From NCBI GenBank assembly GCA_025936825.1, contig JAICSO010000002.1, positions 310,001 to 374,000 on the forward strand: a DNA stretch of 64,000 bases. The letters are read 5' to 3'. Position 1 is the stretch's first letter. Each line of letters begins with the position of its first letter. This document shows, piece by piece, positions 9,316 to 17,967 of this stretch. Position numbers and translations under genes: made by a program. The notes under the pieces are model-generated. The model saw only the letters and a list, made by a program, of their open reading frames with translations. It did not search any database and was not told the DNA's origin. The DNA is from Terriglobales bacterium. GTDB lineage: Bacteria; Acidobacteriota; Terriglobia; Terriglobales; Acidobacteriaceae.

Positions 9316-9533
9316 GCGCGCCCGTGCCTCACGCATGCGAATACAAATGCGCTCTTCTGCTGTCTCAAATGTCGAGCAAGTAGTTGCAAACGCGAGAGTG
9401 GCGCGATTGCTCGCAGCTTACCTGCAAAGGTTTGCACAATCCAGAAAGTTTCGCGATGAGACCTGAGAATTTCGGGCGCCGCTCGAACGATATGTTTTTA
9501 CAGATGAGTGCCGGGTTGGATTTTCCAATTTAG

Positions 9534-10454
9534 TTATTCCAGGAACGCTTCAACTTCTTCCAACGTCGGCATCGATGGCTGCGCACCGTGCCGCGAAACT
9601 GATATCGCCGCAACCGCGCATGCGAACCGCGCACTTTCCGACGGAGACTCACCTCGCAGCAGCCCGACAGCAAATGCCGCGTTAAATGCATCGCCCGCAG
9701 CCGTCGAATCCACAGCTTTGATGGGGAATGCCGGAATTACTTGCTGCGGCTTGTCTCTTTCCGCTATGAAGCAGCCGTGAGCACCGAGTTTCAGCAATAC
9801 GTGTTGTGGACCTGACGCCAGCAACTGCTCGGCAGCCGACGATGTGCTGGCAGGATCATCTCCTCGGACATCCGCTTTGACGAGAATTTCGGTTTCGCTT
9901 TCGTTGGGAGTCAACCAATTGACGTTCTTGAGCAGGGCGGCCGGCAAGTCTCGCGCCGGCGCCGGATCGAGCATGAGAGGAATCCCGTTCTTCGCAGCGA
10001 ACTCTCCCAGGTACTCCACCGTGTCCAGCGGAATTTCAAGCTGCGCCAGAATGAAACCAGCTTGCCGCAGAACCGGCGCCGCTTCCTCAAGTTGGTCCGG
10101 AGTTAAGAGCGCGTTTGCGCCGGGCACAACCACGATGTTGTTTTCTCCGCTGCTACCAATCGTGATCAGCGCCACGCCGGAAGATCCCGTCACGGTCTTG
10201 ACCGCGTCGGTCTTCACGCCACCGTCTTGCAGCGCCTGGCGCAGCTCGGATCCGAAGGAGTCGTCTCCGACGTTTCCCACCATGAATGTCGGATGCCCCA
10301 ACTTCGCAGCAGCGACCGCCTGGTTCGCGCCCTTACCACCGTAAAAGGTCTGGAAGTCCGACCCAATGATGGTCTCTCCCGGCCTGGGAATATGGTGCGC
10401 GCGCGCCACCAGGTCAAGATTGATGCTGCCGACGACGACAATAGGCTTGAGCAT
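9534..10454 (-). CDS. rbsK: Ribokinase
   Basis: A 306-residue PfkB-family kinase that phosphorylates D-ribose to ribose 5-phosphate. The family signature 1 is TFYGGKGANQAVAAAKLG (residues about 36-53). Signature 2, DSTAAGDAFNAAFAVGL near residue 250, contains the catalytic Asp and anion hole. VVVGSINLDLV at the N-terminus and PGETIIGSDF are typical of RbsK. It lies 9 bp downstream of a GRP-type sugar transporter gene on the same strand, so transport and phosphorylation of a pentose are probably coupled. A related sugar or nucleoside cannot be excluded from the sequence. Confidence 0.9.
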   Translation of the reverse strand: MLKPIVVVGSINLDLVARAHHIPRPGETIIGSDFQTFYGGKGANQAVAAAKLGHPTFMVGNVGDDSFGSELRQALQDGGVKTDAVKTVTGSSGVALITIGSSGENNIVVVPGANALLTPDQLEEAAPVLRQAGFILAQLEIPLDTVEYLGEFAAKNGIPLMLDPAPARDLPAALLKNVNWLTPNESETEILVKADVRGDDPASTSSAAEQLLASGPQHVLLKLGAHGCFIAERDKPQQVIPAFPIKAVDSTAAGDAFNAAFAVGLLRGESPSESARFACAVAAISVSRHGAQPSMPTLEEVEAFLE

Positions 10455-10463
10455 CGTGCGGTT

Positions 10464-11459
10464 CTACCTCCCAAACATTGGCGCAATGGCAATCAACCCG
10501 AGTCCCAGCAGAAAGAAGAAAAACATGGCCGGGATAAGCCTGCGCGAAGCAGCTGGCGCATCCTTGAATTCCTTCCATACAAAAACGCCCCACACCGCCG
10601 AGACCATGGTTGCGCCTTGTCCAATGGCATATGAGATCGCCGGACCCACGATTTGCGCATGTGACGCAACGAAATTGAATACCGCGCCGGTGCACCAGAT
10701 CGCGCCGCCCACAATCCCCCAAACGTGCCATGACGGCTTGGCCTCAGCATATTTGTTCATCGAGACCGGAGCCGTGGCCGTCGGCGGTTTCTTCATCAGT
10801 GCGTAGTTAAAAGGAATCGCGCACAGTGCCGTCCCCAGCGCAAAGAAGAAAGCAACTGAATACGGACCAAGCGAATTGTCGCCGGTAATTGCCTTCGTCA
10901 CCAGCGGGTAGAAGCTCCCCATGAGCACGCCGCAAGCAATGCTGATCCAGATCCCTCGTGAACTGAGTTCGTGCCGTTGTACTTCCCGTCGCCGATAGGC
11001 AAGCGCATCCAGAACGATTGCAATGATGACCAGCACGACGCCGGTAAAGATGAAAACAGGTTGTCCCTTTGGCGCGACAATGTAGTTCAGCAGCACGCCA
11101 ACGACGAGGGCCAGGCCAATCCCAACAGGGAAGGCTACTGCCATTCCGGCAATGTCGATCGCCGCGACCAGCAGCAAGTTCGCGACGTTGAATACCGCGC
11201 CTGCCGCCAACGCAAAAAGGATGTGCCGCGAATCAGCCTGATGGATGTTGTTGAGAAAGGAAAGCGGCCCGCCACCCACGCTGCCCAGTGTCAGCCCCCA
11301 AAGCAGGCTGCCAAGGATGATGCCGATTTCGTAGTCCCAATAAAACAACTGAAACGGATATCCCGGTGTGAGTTTCAGAGTGTTCGCCCAGGATCCCCAG
11401 CAGATCATGGAGATGATCATGAAGCTGAGCGCGGCAAAATAGGCTTCGGGTTGGTACAC
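10464..11459 (-). CDS. GRP/RbsU-type sugar uptake permease
   Basis: A 331-residue inner-membrane protein with about ten hydrophobic helices in the drug/metabolite transporter fold. The first helix SFMIISMICWGSWANTLK and the conserved WDYEIGIILGSLL segment resemble the glucose/ribose porter (GRP, RbsU) family. This family imports sugars by proton symport without phosphorylation, which fits the ribokinase gene following after 9 bp. The last helix is rich in Phe (MFFFFLLGLGLIAI). The start at 11459 gives a short cytoplasmic N-terminus before helix 1. Substrate assignment (ribose) rests on the neighbour. Confidence 0.78.
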   Translation of the reverse strand: MYQPEAYFAALSFMIISMICWGSWANTLKLTPGYPFQLFYWDYEIGIILGSLLWGLTLGSVGGGPLSFLNNIHQADSRHILFALAAGAVFNVANLLLVAAIDIAGMAVAFPVGIGLALVVGVLLNYIVAPKGQPVFIFTGVVLVIIAIVLDALAYRRREVQRHELSSRGIWISIACGVLMGSFYPLVTKAITGDNSLGPYSVAFFFALGTALCAIPFNYALMKKPPTATAPVSMNKYAEAKPSWHVWGIVGGAIWCTGAVFNFVASHAQIVGPAISYAIGQGATMVSAVWGVFVWKEFKDAPAASRRLIPAMFFFFLLGLGLIAIAPMFGR

Positions 11460-11553
11460 GAGTGAGTGTCGCCTCCAATGCGCGGCAATTATACGGAATC
11501 AGCAACTTACGTTGGAGATGCGACGCTTGGGATGGATGGACGCAAAAGTGAAC

Positions 11554-11576
11554 GGGCGCCGGCATGACCGGCGCCC
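11554..11576. repeat. Perfect GC-rich hairpin
   Basis: GGGCGCCGG (11554-11562) and CCGGCGCCC (11568-11576) form a 9-bp stem with loop CATGA. There is no clear U-run on either strand (GCTTCT on plus, GTTCACTTTT on minus), so a terminator role is possible but unproven. The rest of 11460-11761 holds no gene I can support. Confidence 0.5.
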
Positions 11577-11761
11577 GCTTCTCGCCGCAGAATCCAAAAA
11601 CAGGCAAGGGCAGAAGCCGAGGCTAGTGTCTCGCCAGTCTCTTTGTTCCGCTGAATCCTTCGATGACGCTGAGTTGCCAGTGTTGTTTGGCGGGACCAAG
11701 AAAGTCATAAAGATTCCATAAATGTCGTGCGCCGCTGTGCGCTAGCCTTGACATAACAATT

Positions 11762-12025
11762 ATGGAGCGAAAAAAAAGCGAATATGATACGATCTTCCTC
11801 GTGGCCCGTAAACCGGATCTTCGGAGCAGGCAAGAGGACATCCTCTCGCCGACCGACCTGAAGCAGATGCGCGAAGGGCTATCCCGGTTGAGCATTGAAG
11901 CTGTCCGGCACGCCTATCAGACCGCCTACGCCCGCTGTCGCATGGTCAACGATCGTGTGCCCAGCGCTCGCTCCATGCAGGAACTCGTGCAGGCCTGGAA
12001 ACAGCTTTGGACGTGGCGTCATTAG
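11762..12025 (+). CDS. Hypothetical small protein
   Basis: An 87-residue, charged, soluble protein with no family I recognise. The middle (SPTDLKQMREGLSRLS, residues about 33-48) and the end (SMQELVQAWKQLWTWRH) look like amphipathic helices. Reading frame and codon use are plausible for the neighbourhood, but no Shine-Dalgarno sequence precedes the ATG. TTGACA at 11748-11753 is close upstream without a well-spaced -10. A GTG at 11801 is an alternative start. Moderate confidence that it is a real gene. Confidence 0.45.
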   Translation: MERKKSEYDTIFLVARKPDLRSRQEDILSPTDLKQMREGLSRLSIEAVRHAYQTAYARCRMVNDRVPSARSMQELVQAWKQLWTWRH

Positions 12026-12077
12026 GTTCCAACCGAATGTTGAGGGCAGAAATGATTTGGCGCTTAGCATCTGACGG

Positions 12078-12094
12078 CTGACAAATTTTGTCAG
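12078..12094. promoter_or_regulatory. Perfect palindrome upstream of pilin gene
   Basis: CTGACAAA-T-TTTGTCAG is an inverted repeat with 8-bp arms and a one-base centre, about 120 bp upstream of the sigma54-type promoter of the pilin-like gene. Its size and position suit a dimeric regulator such as a sigma54 enhancer-binding protein. This is inference from position. Confidence 0.4.
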
Positions 12095-12210
12095 TTCAAT
12101 GCCGTGAAACCACCAAATAGCGCCTTCATTCTTTAGACTCCACGCCATTGTGCTACCGCATCACCTTGAAAAAGCTATCTCTTTGCCGTTTCGAGCGGCT
12201 CAGAGCCGCC

Positions 12211-12228
12211 TTGGCACCGAGAGTGCAA
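12211..12228 (+). promoter_or_regulatory. Sigma54-type -24/-12 promoter of the pilin-like gene
   Basis: TTGGCACCGAGAGTGCAA matches the RpoN consensus TGGCACGNNNNTTGCW. GG at 12213-12214 and GC at 12225-12226 have the invariant spacing; only two positions deviate. It would start transcription near 12238, about 40 nt before the pilin ATG. Pilin genes are often RpoN/PilR controlled in other bacteria, which supports the call. Confidence 0.65.
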
Positions 12229-12277
12229 CACAAAACCCTGATAACTGAAGAGTGCCAAGAACCTGTCGAGAAAGACA

Positions 12278-12811
12278 ATGCCCAAACAGTTGGGCTTTTC
12301 ACTAATCGAGCTACTGATCGTGGTCGCGATCATTTTGATCATCGCCGCGATTGCGATTCCTAGCTTGTTGCGCGCACGTATTGCCGCGAACGAGTCGTCA
12401 GGGGCTGCGTCGGTTCGCACTGTTGCCACCGCTGAGCTGACGTATCAGAGCTCATACCCTTTGAACGGCTTCGCTTCCAGCATGGCGGAGTTAGGTGGGG
12501 CGGACGTGAGCTGCAGTACGGGACCGAGTTCGGCGAACGCTTGCATTATCGACTATGCACTGCAATTGGCTGCGACTGGTGGAACCGCCAAGAGCGGGTA
12601 CTTTTTCGCGGTGGGCGCTTCAGCGGCAGCCGGATCAGGGCCCAATGACCAGTATTACGTGAATGCCTATCCGTCGAATGTCGACACAACGGGGGTAAAG
12701 GAATTCTGTGCCCTACAGGACAATGTGGTTCGTTTCGTTACACCGGGTGTTTCCGGTGGCAGTTTGAACTCAGTTGGGAGCTGTCAGAACGCCTTTCCGA
12801 TCGGTAACTAG
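12278..12811 (+). CDS. Type IV pilin-like prepilin (PilA-type)
   Basis: A 177-residue prepilin with a very short leader: MPKQLG then FSLIELLIVVAIILIIAAIA. Gly at -1, Phe at +1 (N-methylated by PilD-type peptidase) and Glu at +5 are the class III signal features. The N-terminal hydrophobic helix is followed by RARIAANESSGAASVRT and a globular domain with Cys residues near 80, 88, 144 and 168 that may form disulfides. Major pilins and minor pseudopilins share this layout. It is monocistronic: a sigma54-type promoter lies upstream and a strong intrinsic terminator 50 bp downstream, which favours a highly expressed major subunit. No assembly genes are in the window. Confidence 0.88.
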   Translation: MPKQLGFSLIELLIVVAIILIIAAIAIPSLLRARIAANESSGAASVRTVATAELTYQSSYPLNGFASSMAELGGADVSCSTGPSSANACIIDYALQLAATGGTAKSGYFFAVGASAAAGSGPNDQYYVNAYPSNVDTTGVKEFCALQDNVVRFVTPGVSGGSLNSVGSCQNAFPIGN

Positions 12812-12861
12812 TTGGGGTGAATTTCAGATTGGTAAAGTACCTGGGGGAGGGTACGAAGCCA

Positions 12862-12896
12862 AAACGCCGGATGCTTAGCATCCGGCGTTTCTTTTT
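12862..12896 (+). terminator. Intrinsic terminator of the pilin-like gene
   Basis: A perfect 13-bp stem, AAACGCCGGATGC / GCATCCGGCGTTT, with loop TTA, followed by CTTTTT. This is the strongest terminator in the window and lies about 50 bp after the pilin stop codon. Confidence 0.93.
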
Positions 12897-12965
12897 ACGA
12901 AACAACCGCAAAGCCTCGCCTTCGCTGGCAACGTGTATTCGGATTTCCTGTTACAACTATTTGCC

Positions 12966-13988
12966 ATGAAAGTTCTTTTCATTGGTGGCACTGGAATCAT
13001 CAGCACGGCGTGTACGGCCCTTGCCGTCGAACGTGGCATCGAGTTGACGCTCCTGACACGAGGAAAGCACGAGGCGAACATTCCACGCGCAGTCAGGATC
13101 CTGTCAGGAGACATAAACAATGCCAACCTGGCATCCAAACTGTCGCAAGAAAAATTCGACGCTGTCGTCGACTGGATTGCCTTCGCCCCCGCCGACATCG
13201 AGCGGGATATCAAATTGTTTCGCGGGCGCACCCGTCAATTCATCTTCATAAGCTCGGCGAGCGTCTACCAGAAGCCGGCATCGCACTACTTGATCACCGA
13301 ATCAACGCCGCTGGCGAATCGGTATTGGGACTACTCGCGCAATAAGATCGCTTGCGAGGAGCGCCTCATGCAGGCCTACCGCGACGAGTCGTTTCCGGTG
13401 ACAATCATCCGGCCCTCGCTCACCTATGGTGAAACCCTCGTTCCCCTGATCATGAATAGTTGGGCTGAGATGTCGTACACCGCAGTGGATCGCATGCTGC
13501 GTGACCAAGAGATGATAGTTCCCGGGGACGGGACATCCTTGTGGGTCCTTACTCATAACACCGACTTTGCGAAGGGGCTGGTGGGCCTCTTGGGCAACGA
13601 GCAGGCCATCGGGCATTCTTTCCACATTACTTCGGATGAGGTGCTCACCTGGAACCAGATTTTCGAAATTGTCGCTACCGCAGCCGGTGTGGAAGCAAAG
13701 CTCGTGCACATCCCGTCCGAGTTTATCGTTGCTTGTCTGCCCGAAAAGGAAGGTAGCCTCCTGGGGGACAAATCGCTCAGCGTTGTCTTCGATAACACCA
13801 AGGTCAAACGCTTCGTCCCCGACTACTGCGCCACGATGACTTTCGCCCAAGGCATTAGGAAGTCTTTGGCGTGGTTTGACTCGGATCCCGCTCGCAAGCG
13901 GATCGACCATCAGGCCAATGCCACCTGGGACAAGCTGAGTACGGCTTACAAGAAGGGAATGGCTGAGGCGGTCAAGAGTTTCAGATAA
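12966..13988 (+). CDS. NAD-dependent epimerase/dehydratase (extended SDR)
   Basis: A 340-residue extended short-chain dehydrogenase/reductase-like protein. The nucleotide-binding motif is VLFIGGTGIIS at the N-terminus. IFISSASVY near residue 95 and YSRNK near residue 124 fit the active-site Ser and YxxxK. TIIRPSLTYGE is the usual following strand. The substrate, probably a nucleotide sugar or related compound, is unknown. The start at 12966 is chosen because the dinucleotide fold begins at its second residue, whereas 12933 would add an unrelated 11-residue extension. It follows the pilin terminator and is probably transcribed separately. Confidence 0.8.
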   Translation: MKVLFIGGTGIISTACTALAVERGIELTLLTRGKHEANIPRAVRILSGDINNANLASKLSQEKFDAVVDWIAFAPADIERDIKLFRGRTRQFIFISSASVYQKPASHYLITESTPLANRYWDYSRNKIACEERLMQAYRDESFPVTIIRPSLTYGETLVPLIMNSWAEMSYTAVDRMLRDQEMIVPGDGTSLWVLTHNTDFAKGLVGLLGNEQAIGHSFHITSDEVLTWNQIFEIVATAAGVEAKLVHIPSEFIVACLPEKEGSLLGDKSLSVVFDNTKVKRFVPDYCATMTFAQGIRKSLAWFDSDPARKRIDHQANATWDKLSTAYKKGMAEAVKSFR

Positions 13989-14022
13989 GCGAAGCTAAGA
14001 CAGGAAAGCCCAGCTTCTGGCC

Positions 14023-14433
14023 CTAACTCAACAGGCCCAGGATCTTCGCAGTTCTCTCCAGCAGCTGTTTCAGCCTAGGTGTCAGGCTGATGAACTCGAT
14101 TCCATGGTGAAACCCGCTGCGGTGCCGAACGATTCCACGAAGGTCTAGTGTTTGGGAGTTATAAGGCAGGTTTAGGTTCATGGAGATGGCCGCGCCCTTA
14201 TCCAGTTGGCGAGTCAAAACCAGGCATAGCCCGTTTGGGCTGAAATCGGATGCTTCGCCGCTAAACTCAACGTACTGGTTCCCCTCGAACACACTGACTT
14301 GAACGGGAATCGTTACCCGGTGGCGCTCCATTCCGCGCTGAAATTTCTTTTTCGGCTCTTTGACCATTTCATCCCACGCGAGGGGGAAGGACTTGCTTAG
14401 GTTCATTCTTCGCGTCTGGTGGTCGCGAGTCAA
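14023..14433 (-). CDS. PilZ-domain protein
   Basis: A protein of 127-136 residues made up mainly of one PilZ domain. RHRVTIPVQVSVF gives the arginine motif and ASDFSPNGLCLVL the D/NxSxxG motif, so cyclic di-GMP binding is plausible. FHHGIEFISLTPR near the end is typical of the last strand. Two starts are possible: ATG at 14406, or TTG at 14433, whose TTGA overlaps the stop of the 21-codon ORF at 14430-14495. It is divergent from the AraC gene. Confidence 0.8.
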   Translation of the reverse strand: MTRDHQTRRMNLSKSFPLAWDEMVKEPKKKFQRGMERHRVTIPVQVSVFEGNQYVEFSGEASDFSPNGLCLVLTRQLDKGAAISMNLNLPYNSQTLDLRGIVRHRSGFHHGIEFISLTPRLKQLLERTAKILGLLS

Positions 14434-14495
14434 TCCAACAAACGCAAATCACCAACTTTGAACGGTAACTTTAGTGATACTGGTTCGTAGCCCAT
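14430..14495 (-). CDS. Possible 21-residue leader ORF upstream of the PilZ gene
   Basis: AAGGAGGATCG directly precedes an ATG at 14495, the best ribosome site in this intergenic region. The ORF encodes 21 residues (MGYEPVSLKLPFKVGDLRLL then D) and its TGA overlaps a TTG start of the PilZ gene (TTGA). It could be a coupled leader peptide, or a former N-terminus now out of frame. Unverified. Confidence 0.4.
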   Translation of the reverse strand: MGYEPVSLKLPFKVGDLRLLD

Positions 14496-14557
14496 CGATC
14501 CTCCTTTCAGGAAAGATTTCGGTTTTATGCAGATCGGGGCATTTTCCAGGGCCTTGT

Positions 14558-14585
14558 AGAAGTATGTACTTTCCACGATACTTCT
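14558..14585. promoter_or_regulatory. Inverted repeat in the PilZ/AraC divergent region
   Basis: AGAAGTAT (14558-14565) and ATACTTCT (14578-14585) are perfect inverted arms separated by 12 bp, about 100 bp upstream of the AraC-family start. It is a candidate operator; no direct evidence. Confidence 0.35.
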
Positions 14586-14686
14586 TCTTCGCTTAGACTT
14601 GCGGCAGCGGGTTGAATTGCTCGATCTTCTTTCAAAATTTAGGTCCGCAGAAACTCAAACGGTTAGCTTACACAGGGGGTAAGCCG

Positions 14687-15682
14687 ATGCTTGAGGTACA
14701 TCCGCATCTCCATGGGCTGGTGTTAAAGACACAAGACGCCGACGAGGCTGCCCAGCTTTTGGGAAACACTGCCGTTCCATATCGTTTTCAACCGATTTCT
14801 TCGTCTCCACCGTTCTCTACCGAAATTATGGTGCTAAAGGGAAGGAGAGTTATCCTTTCGACCGCCACGTCCACTGGTGAACTCTGGCTTCGATCGGAGA
14901 TGCCCGACGACGGCTTTGGCCTTGTTCTCGATCTCGGGAAAGGAATTGGCACGCATACCTCGCTTGGCCAGAGGGTTGATGTATCACCGGATTTTTCCTT
15001 TATCCAAAATCCTGCAGCCGTCGTCGAAGTAATCTCCCGCGATAAATACCGTGTGCTTTTTCTTCGAATCGCCGGCAATGCCCTAAAAAGCGAGTTAGAA
15101 GCACGACTGGCGCGCGAAGTCTATTCTCCCTTAGTTTTCCAGTCGGCTTTCAGAATGAGTACCTCTGCCGGAGACAAGCTGCGGGGGAGTTGCCGGAGCC
15201 TGCGACGGGTCCTCAGCACTACAACCAAGACGGAGATCACCAACTCCGACGCAGTTTCACACCTTGAATCCGAAATTATCAGCTTGCTTCTCGAGTCGCA
15301 GCCGCACAATTATTCGCGTGAACTGACCCGCTTTGGCAATGCGGGCAAGTGGCAGCTTCGTGCTGCCGAGGAGTACATGCGAAGTTCCGCCCACCTGCCG
15401 CTGTCACTGGGCGACATTTGCGCCGCTGCCGGTGTGAACGCGCGCACCTTGCAGCATACATTTCGTTGTCATCGTGGTTGCAGCCCAATGACTTTCCTGC
15501 GCAGAATCCGTCTGCAGGCGGCGCATGATGAACTGTCGCGTCCGATGAGCGAGACCACCGTAGCCGGGCAAGCTGCAAAATGGGGCTTCTTCCATTTCGG
15601 GCGTTTTTCACGCATCTATCAATCTGAATTTGGTGAGTTGCCCTCGCAAACCCTGCAACGCTCTCGCCGCAAAATGCAATAG
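14687..15682 (+). CDS. AraC-family transcriptional regulator
   Basis: A 331-residue regulator. The last ~100 residues carry two helix-turn-helix units of the AraC/XylS domain: LSLGDICAAAGVNARTLQHT followed by FRCHRGCSPMTFLRRIRLQA and WGFFHFGRFSRIYQSEFGEL. The N-terminal ~200 residues would bind an effector but match no family I can name; the arrangement recalls AraC-like proteins with an AraC-binding-like domain. The start at 14687 is chosen for the AGGGGGT Shine-Dalgarno sequence 6 nt upstream; a longer frame from 14612 lacks one. Its target is unknown; the secreted protein gene downstream is a candidate only by position. Confidence 0.88.
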   Translation: MLEVHPHLHGLVLKTQDADEAAQLLGNTAVPYRFQPISSSPPFSTEIMVLKGRRVILSTATSTGELWLRSEMPDDGFGLVLDLGKGIGTHTSLGQRVDVSPDFSFIQNPAAVVEVISRDKYRVLFLRIAGNALKSELEARLAREVYSPLVFQSAFRMSTSAGDKLRGSCRSLRRVLSTTTKTEITNSDAVSHLESEIISLLLESQPHNYSRELTRFGNAGKWQLRAAEEYMRSSAHLPLSLGDICAAAGVNARTLQHTFRCHRGCSPMTFLRRIRLQAAHDELSRPMSETTVAGQAAKWGFFHFGRFSRIYQSEFGELPSQTLQRSRRKMQ

Positions 15683-15871
15683 GTAGCCCCTTGACCGCTC
15701 AACGGGCCGTCACCGCCCCAAAGGTGGCACGTTGGTAATCAGGGTATGCATCCGGGCGCGCGCAATCTGGATACAATTACGGTGTTCGGTCAGTCGAAAA
15801 TTTCTCGTTGCCTGAACGCTGACCGCGTAGCTCGATCTACAAATCAGCACGACGCAGAACAGGAGATCACT

Positions 15872-16417
15872 ATGTCTCATCGGCTCAGTCTTGCAATTCT
15901 CGCCGTGGCCGTTCTATTACCCGCCATGCTGGTGGCGCAACGTGACGAAGGCCAGTATGTCATTCTCAGCGCACAATACGGTACCGCCGAGCACCACGTG
16001 GACGTGACCGATCGTCTACGCGAACTGGCTCGGTCCGATCGCCCTTTTCGCATGGGAAACAGCACGTTTGGCGTCGATCCCGACCATGGGCGAGTCAAAG
16101 CCCTGCGAATCTATGCGCGTGGGCAAAATGGTGAAGAGCGCATGTTTGAGTTTCGTGAAGGCAGCACCGTCGATGGCTCGCAATTCCGCGGCTGGCGGCG
16201 AGGCGATTGGGGTCGGGGTGGATGGAGCGGAAACTGGGGAGGCAGAGGCGCTGCTCAACCGGAAATGACGGCTGCTCTAGATAATCTTCGTCAGGCGCAG
16301 CAGCACCTTCAGGCGGCCAACAATAACAAGGGTGGGCATCGAGAACGGGCGATGCAGCTCATCGATCAGGCCATTTCGGAAGTACAGCAAGGAATGGAAT
16401 TCGCCGAGCGCCACTAG
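15872..16417 (+). CDS. Secreted Gly/Arg-rich protein
   Basis: A 181-residue exported protein. A signal peptide spans residues 1-23 (ending MLVAQ). A domain of about 70 residues (VDVTDRLRELARSDRPFRMG to MFEFREGSTV) follows, with a strand pattern I recall from uncharacterised acidobacterial proteins. A low-complexity Gly/Arg/Trp linker (GWRRGDWGRGGWSGNWGGRG) then leads to a helical C-terminus (LDNLRQAQQHLQAANNN onward, ending EVQQGMEFAERH). AGGAGA lies 5 nt before the ATG. Function unknown; the charged linker and helical hairpin suggest envelope or extracellular binding. Confidence 0.75.
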   Translation: MSHRLSLAILAVAVLLPAMLVAQRDEGQYVILSAQYGTAEHHVDVTDRLRELARSDRPFRMGNSTFGVDPDHGRVKALRIYARGQNGEERMFEFREGSTVDGSQFRGWRRGDWGRGGWSGNWGGRGAAQPEMTAALDNLRQAQQHLQAANNNKGGHRERAMQLIDQAISEVQQGMEFAERH

Positions 16418-16484
16418 CTTTTGCGAGGGCTGGTTGCAAAGTGCTGCCGGCCCTTTTTGCCTGCTCTGCCTCGAAGAGGTTTGA

Positions 16485-17768
16485 TCAGTGCAGGATCTGC
16501 CGTATCGTGTCCCATACAAACGGCACCGAAAGAATTGTCATGACCACGGTCAGTGCCCAGGCCACGATGTTGAAAAACCGCGAGTTCGTGTATTCACCCA
16601 TCAATTCTTTTTTGTTAACCAGGATGAGCATAAACACCAGGACTGGTGCGATGGCGACCCCGTTGAATGCCTGCGAATAGAGCTGAATTTTGACGAGAGG
16701 CAGGTTGGGCAGCAGGATAAGCCCTCCTCCTGCCGCGATCAGAACCGTATATAACCAATAAAAAACCGGCGCCTCACGGAAACTGCGTCCCACGCCCGAT
16801 TCGAATCCCAAGCCCTCGCAAACGGTATATGCGGTCGAAAGTGGCAGGATCGACGCCGCAAACAGCGAGGCATTGAATAGCCCAACCGCAAACAGAATGT
16901 ATGCGTAATCACCTGCCAACGGCCGCAAGGCCTCTGCCGCATCCTTCGCGTAATTGATCTCGTGAAACCCGTGCACATACAAAGTCGCTGCGCAGGCAGC
17001 TACGATGAACCAGGCCACAATATCTGTGAAAATACAGCCGAAAATCACGTCAAGCTTCGACGCTCGGTACTGCCGCTTGGTGACTCCTTTTTCGACAATC
17101 GAAGACTGCAGATAGAACTGCATCCAAGGCGCGATCGTGGTACCGATCACCCCGATAGTTCCAAACAGATACTCGTGCTCGAACAATTCTTTGCCCGGCG
17201 GCTTTACTGTGGCAACCAACGCCTTCATCCATTCCGCCACCGCGCTACCCTGGGAAGCCGAATTCATCGCAATAAATCCCGAGAAAACGTACGTGATGTA
17301 GATGAAGGAGGCAACCAGGAAAATCTTCTCAACGCCCTTGTACTGCCCTTTCACCACCATCAGCCAGACAATTACTGCACAGACGGGGACGGTGTAGTAC
17401 CTCGAAAGCCCAAACAGTTCGAGGCTGCCCGCAATTCCAGCAAACTCCCCCAGGATGTTGCCGAAATTGATCAGCAGGATCACCACCATCATGATGAAAG
17501 TGATCCGCAATCCAAACTCCTCGCGAATGAGGTCGCTGAAACCCTTGCCGGTGACAGCCCCCATGCGTGCGGAGATTTCCTGCACCACGATCAAAGCAAT
17601 AGTTACTGGAATCATCGTCCACAGCAGCCGGTACCCAAACTGCGCCCCGGCCTGCGAGTACACCACGATCCCGTTGGCGTCGTTGTCGACATTGGCGGTG
17701 ATAAACCCCGGCCCAATCACGGCAAAGAACAGCAGGATACGGGTTCGCCAGCGTCTCCAAAATCTCAT
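16485..17768 (-). CDS. Nramp-family (SLC11-like) divalent metal transporter with altered metal motifs
   Basis: A 427-residue membrane protein with about eleven helices of the Nramp/LeuT fold. TM1 reads GPGFITANVDNDANGIVVYS (residues 19-38), so the canonical DPGN of Mn2+/Fe2+ transporters is replaced by DNDAN. TM6 reads GTTIAPWMQFYLQS, with APW at residues 213-215 where canonical members have MPH; the metal-binding Met is lost. Related Nramp-like magnesium transporters are known to lack that Met (established knowledge), so the substrate may be Mg2+ or another hard cation (inference). ATG 17768 is preferred to 17813 as it starts just before TM1. A soluble MgtE-N/CBS protein is encoded upstream on the same strand. 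Confidence 0.85.
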   Translation of the reverse strand: MRFWRRWRTRILLFFAVIGPGFITANVDNDANGIVVYSQAGAQFGYRLLWTMIPVTIALIVVQEISARMGAVTGKGFSDLIREEFGLRITFIMMVVILLINFGNILGEFAGIAGSLELFGLSRYYTVPVCAVIVWLMVVKGQYKGVEKIFLVASFIYITYVFSGFIAMNSASQGSAVAEWMKALVATVKPPGKELFEHEYLFGTIGVIGTTIAPWMQFYLQSSIVEKGVTKRQYRASKLDVIFGCIFTDIVAWFIVAACAATLYVHGFHEINYAKDAAEALRPLAGDYAYILFAVGLFNASLFAASILPLSTAYTVCEGLGFESGVGRSFREAPVFYWLYTVLIAAGGGLILLPNLPLVKIQLYSQAFNGVAIAPVLVFMLILVNKKELMGEYTNSRFFNIVAWALTVVMTILSVPFVWDTIRQILH

Positions 17769-17967
17769 GGCAACAATGTCTTTGTGGATTGAACAGCGCC
17801 TAACAGCGGTCATTCAGAATAAATGGGAAGCAGGGCAAATGAACAGGTGAAAACGTTAATTCTTCTTGAACCCGGTTCTTGAAACTGAGTTCGAACACTT
17901 GCGGCTGCCAACACGGTTTCACAAAGTGTTTCGAAACGCGGTTGTGAACGGAGCCGCTGCAACAGAC

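Noticed and set aside
9096-9437. 113-residue minus-strand ORF in the esterase/rbsK gap
   Set aside because: Arg/Gln-rich with poor codon pattern; the coding signature is in another frame (the pseudogene call).
11623-11895. 90-residue minus-strand ORF
   Set aside because: Overlaps the more plausible plus-strand ORF at 11762, has no ribosome site and no recognisable domain.
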